DNA from: DASVXQ01 sp040414855
GTDB lineage: Bacteria > Actinomycetota > CALGFH01
Direction of reading: 5' to 3'
Length of the DNA stretch: 64,000 bases
NCBI GenBank assembly: GCA_040414855.1
Contig: JBEDUQ010000292.1
Location: 10,913-74,912, forward strand
Shown here: in pieces, positions 62,325 to 64,000 of the stretch
How positions within the stretch are numbered: position 1 is the first letter of the stretch
How the letters are laid out: the number at the start of each line of letters is the position of its first letter
The notes under the pieces: model-generated
Seen by the model: the letters and a program-made list of their open reading frames with translations, nothing else
The model's database searches: none
Told to the model about the DNA's origin: nothing
Program-made: the position numbers and the translations under genes

Positions 62325-62603
62325 GTGGCGGCGTTGTGGGAATACACCATTCGGGAGTTCGTCCAGGAATGGGGAGATCCTGGTGAGGGACGCGCGGCGG
62401 CGGCGTTCCTCGCCGAGCTGAACGACCTGGGCCAGCTTGGCTGGGAGGCGGTCGGGCTGGCGCCGCGGACGCACTACGACCGTGGTGGCGGGCCGCCGGG
62501 CTGGGACTCGTTCAGCTTCGTGGTCCTGCTGAAGCGCGAGACCCTGGTCGACGCCGCACCCGACCCCGATCCTGGCGCAACCGAGCCACAGGTCCAGGCC
62601 TAG
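62325..62603 (+). CDS. DUF4177-type small protein
   Basis: A 92-residue protein with the pattern WEYTIREFVQE, LNDLGQLGWEAVGL and FSFVVLLKRE, which is the DUF4177 strand-helix-strand core (N-terminal WEY, central GWE, C-terminal hydrophobic strand ending in KR). Function unknown. The start is GTG 62325 or TTG 62334; neither has a strong ribosome site, only AAAGG nearby. The Pro/Asp-rich tail (PDPDPGATEPQVQA) is probably disordered. It is divergent from the thioesterase. Confidence 0.7.
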   Translation: MAALWEYTIREFVQEWGDPGEGRAAAAFLAELNDLGQLGWEAVGLAPRTHYDRGGGPPGWDSFSFVVLLKRETLVDAAPDPDPGATEPQVQA

Positions 62604-62773
62604 TTGTTGCGGGCATGACGTTGGTGACAGGCCGGTCGGGTTGAGGTAGCGCCGTTCCGTCCGGCTGCTCGCACAGGATGGGCGACGGACCCTGCAGCGG
62701 TCTTCCACCTGCCCGACAGTTCCAGCCCGTCATTGGTCACACAGCCCCTCCTGTGATGCGGTCCGGCGACGGG

Positions 62774-62801
62774 TTGACGCATTCCGATATAGGCATATGA
62801 T
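62774..62801 (+). promoter_or_regulatory. Sigma-A-type promoter of the ArsR operon, leaderless, with dyad
   Basis: TTGACG (62774-62779), a 16-bp spacer, and TATGAT (62796-62801). The ATG at 62808 falls where +1 is expected, so the mRNA is probably leaderless. Between the boxes, ATATAGGCATAT forms a short dyad, a plausible site for the ArsR-type repressor encoded directly downstream. Confidence 0.7.
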
Positions 62802-62807
62802 GGCCCC

Positions 62808-63182
62808 ATGGCACGAGCGGCGACGACCTCGGACGCGTTCAACGCGATCGCCGAACCGCAGCGGCGGGAGATCCTGGTGCTGCTGCGGGGCGGCGAGCGG
62901 CCCGTGACCAAACTGGCGCGGGACCTGGGGATGACCCAGCCGCAGGCGTCCAAGCACCTGCGGGTCCTCCGCGAGGTCGGGCTCGTGCGGGTCCGCGGGG
63001 CGGGCAAGCAGCGGCTGTACGACCTGGACGCCCGCGGGCTGCGGCCGGTCCACGAGTGGGTGGGCGGCTTCGAGAAATTCTGGAGCGAGAGCTTCGAGCG
63101 GCTGGACGAGTACGTTCAGGAGTTGAAGCAGGCAAGGCAGGAGGCAAGGCAGGAAGGACCACACGATGGCGACGACCAGTAG
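62808..63182 (+). CDS. ArsR-family winged-helix repressor
   Basis: A 124-residue regulator: FNAIAEPQRREILVLLRGGE, KLARDLGMTQPQASKHLRVL, then the wing VGLVRVRGAGKQRLYDLDAR. There is no metal-binding Cys cluster, as in the ArsR proteins that partner SRPBCC proteins. The tail has two copies of QARQEARQEG-type sequence. It overlaps the SRPBCC gene by 17 nt. It is preceded by a textbook promoter and probably represses the three-gene operon. Confidence 0.9.
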   Translation: MARAATTSDAFNAIAEPQRREILVLLRGGERPVTKLARDLGMTQPQASKHLRVLREVGLVRVRGAGKQRLYDLDARGLRPVHEWVGGFEKFWSESFERLDEYVQELKQARQEARQEGPHDGDDQ

Positions 63183-63687
63183 CGGCGGCGAGCCTGACCA
63201 CACGACCGCGGACCGCGAGATCGTGGTCTCCCAGGCCATCGGCGCCAGGCGGGAGCTGGTGTTCGAGGCGTTCACGCAGGTCCGGCACCTGTCGCGGTGG
63301 TGGGGACCGGAAGGGTTCACCACCACGACGCGGTCCTTCGAGTTCCGCGTCGGCGGGGCCTGGGACTTCGTGATGCACGGGCCGGACGGGACCGACTACC
63401 AGGAGTGGATCACCTGGCGGGAGATCGTCCCGCCGGAGCGGATCGCGCTGCTGCACGGCGAGTCCCGCGACGACCCCAACGCCTTCGAGTCGGTCCTGAC
63501 CTTCGAGCCGGCCGGCGAGCAGACCCGGATCGTGATGCGCGCGGTGTTCCCCACCAAGGAACTCCGCGACGAGGCCGTGGAGAAATACCACGCGATCGAG
63601 GGCGGCGAGCAGACCCTGCGCAACCTGGCGGCCTACGTCGCCGAACTCACCTGGAACGAGACCACACCGAAGGGAGCGGACGGCTGA
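63166..63687 (+). CDS. SRPBCC (AHSA1-like) domain protein
   Basis: A 173-residue START/Bet v1-fold protein. It begins REIVVSQAIGARRELVFEAF, continues TQVRHLSRWWGPEGFTTTTR (conserved WWGP), and ends with the long C-terminal helix (EGGEQTLRNLAAYVAELT). The fold offers a hydrophobic pocket; the role with ArsR partners is unknown. ATG 63166 has AGGAAGG upstream, inside the ArsR gene. Its stop overlaps the next start (TGATG). Confidence 0.85.
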   Translation: MATTSSGGEPDHTTADREIVVSQAIGARRELVFEAFTQVRHLSRWWGPEGFTTTTRSFEFRVGGAWDFVMHGPDGTDYQEWITWREIVPPERIALLHGESRDDPNAFESVLTFEPAGEQTRIVMRAVFPTKELRDEAVEKYHAIEGGEQTLRNLAAYVAELTWNETTPKGADG

Positions 63688-64000
63688 TGGCCGGGAAGGT
63701 GTTCTTCAGCGTGACGATGTCACTGGACGGCTTCATGGCGCCCGACGCCGTGCCCGTCGAGTACGTATTCTCGCCCGAAGGTCAGAACGACCCGACGGTC
63801 CAGCGCTGGATGACGAAGTGGTCGGAGCTGCAGGCGTGGCTGTTCCCGCAGCGGTGGTTCCGGGAGAACCTCAAGCTCGGCGAGGGCGGCGAGGAAGGAC
63901 TCGACAACGACATCGCATGGGCGACGTACGAGCGCACCGGCGCGAGCGTCATGGGCAAGCGCATGTTCGACGGCGGCGAGTTGGCATGGCCGGAGGAGGC
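63687..64000 (+). CDS. Dihydrofolate-reductase-family (RibD C-terminal-like) protein, partial
   Basis: The first 104 residues of a RibD_C/DHFR-like protein that runs off the right edge. It opens VFFSVTMSLDGFMAPDA, the usual SLDGF start, and contains the GASVMGKRMFDGGE segment seen in the family (VMGRRMF-type). Together with the ArsR and SRPBCC genes it makes a gene trio often seen in Actinomycetota. The reductase substrate is unknown. Confidence 0.82.
   Translation, partial: MAGKVFFSVTMSLDGFMAPDAVPVEYVFSPEGQNDPTVQRWMTKWSELQAWLFPQRWFRENLKLGEGGEEGLDNDIAWATYERTGASVMGKRMFDGGELAWPEE

Overview
The window is very GC-rich (my estimate is about 70 %) and densely coded. A WhiB protein, a BldC-like regulator, two split-barrel proteins of the kind that often bind F420 or flavin, a RipA-like NlpC/P60 hydrolase, frequent GTG starts and several apparently leaderless genes point to Actinomycetota. 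I cannot name the genus. I count about 60 protein genes. I see no rRNA, tRNA, CRISPR array, insertion sequence or integrase, so this reads as ordinary chromosome with many lineage-specific regulators.

Layout. 1-8.1 kb: RDD membrane protein, HxlR regulator, GNAT, a TPP-enzyme/cyclase pair, three small proteins (PPOX fold, NTF2 fold, nucleotidyltransferase) and a carotenoid-dehydrogenase-like FAD oxidoreductase. 8.3-18.8 kb: purine catabolism. Adenosine deaminase (+ strand) faces an eight-gene, mostly overlapping operon (- strand): allantoinase, allantoicase fused to OHCU decarboxylase, HIU hydrolase, urate oxidase, the FAD and Fe-S subunits of xanthine dehydrogenase, 8-oxoguanine deaminase, and the molybdenum subunit. 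Together they would take hypoxanthine/xanthine or 8-oxoguanine through urate to ureidoglycolate and urea. 18.9-23 kb: MFS carrier, small membrane proteins, NlpC/P60 hydrolase. 23-28.8 kb: a translationally coupled signalling unit made of a soluble hybrid kinase with four 92-residue HAMP repeats, a REC-kinase, and a REC-RsbW-like ATPase with no DNA-binding domain.

28.8-42.7 kb: FAD amine-oxidase-like enzyme, orphan solute-binding lipoprotein, BlaI/M56 pair with a striking triple operator, WhiB, ABC exporter with a MarR/GbsR repressor, TetR/DHA2 efflux pair, Lrp/MBL pair, BldC, two XRE regulators and an RsbW-like ATPase. 42.8-49.2 kb: an orphan CoxL-like molybdoenzyme, then a 1165-residue GlmS-like enzyme with an internal insertion coupled to a hexapeptide acyltransferase. 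49.4-64 kb: divergent IclR paralogues, TetR, alpha/beta hydrolase coupled to a LigD-type primase-polymerase, HAD-IIA phosphatase, J-domain protein coupled to hydantoinase/oxoprolinase subunits A and B, hydrolase, thioesterase, DUF4177, and an ArsR-SRPBCC-DHFR operon cut by the right edge.

Two patterns stand out. Short tandem repeats repeatedly sit on or directly beside stop codons (at least seven genes), as if gene 3' ends were being duplicated, and related in-frame repeats have entered several coding regions. Many regulators also have perfect dyads next to their own start codons, the clearest being three 17-bp dyads at an 18-bp period before the BlaI-like gene.
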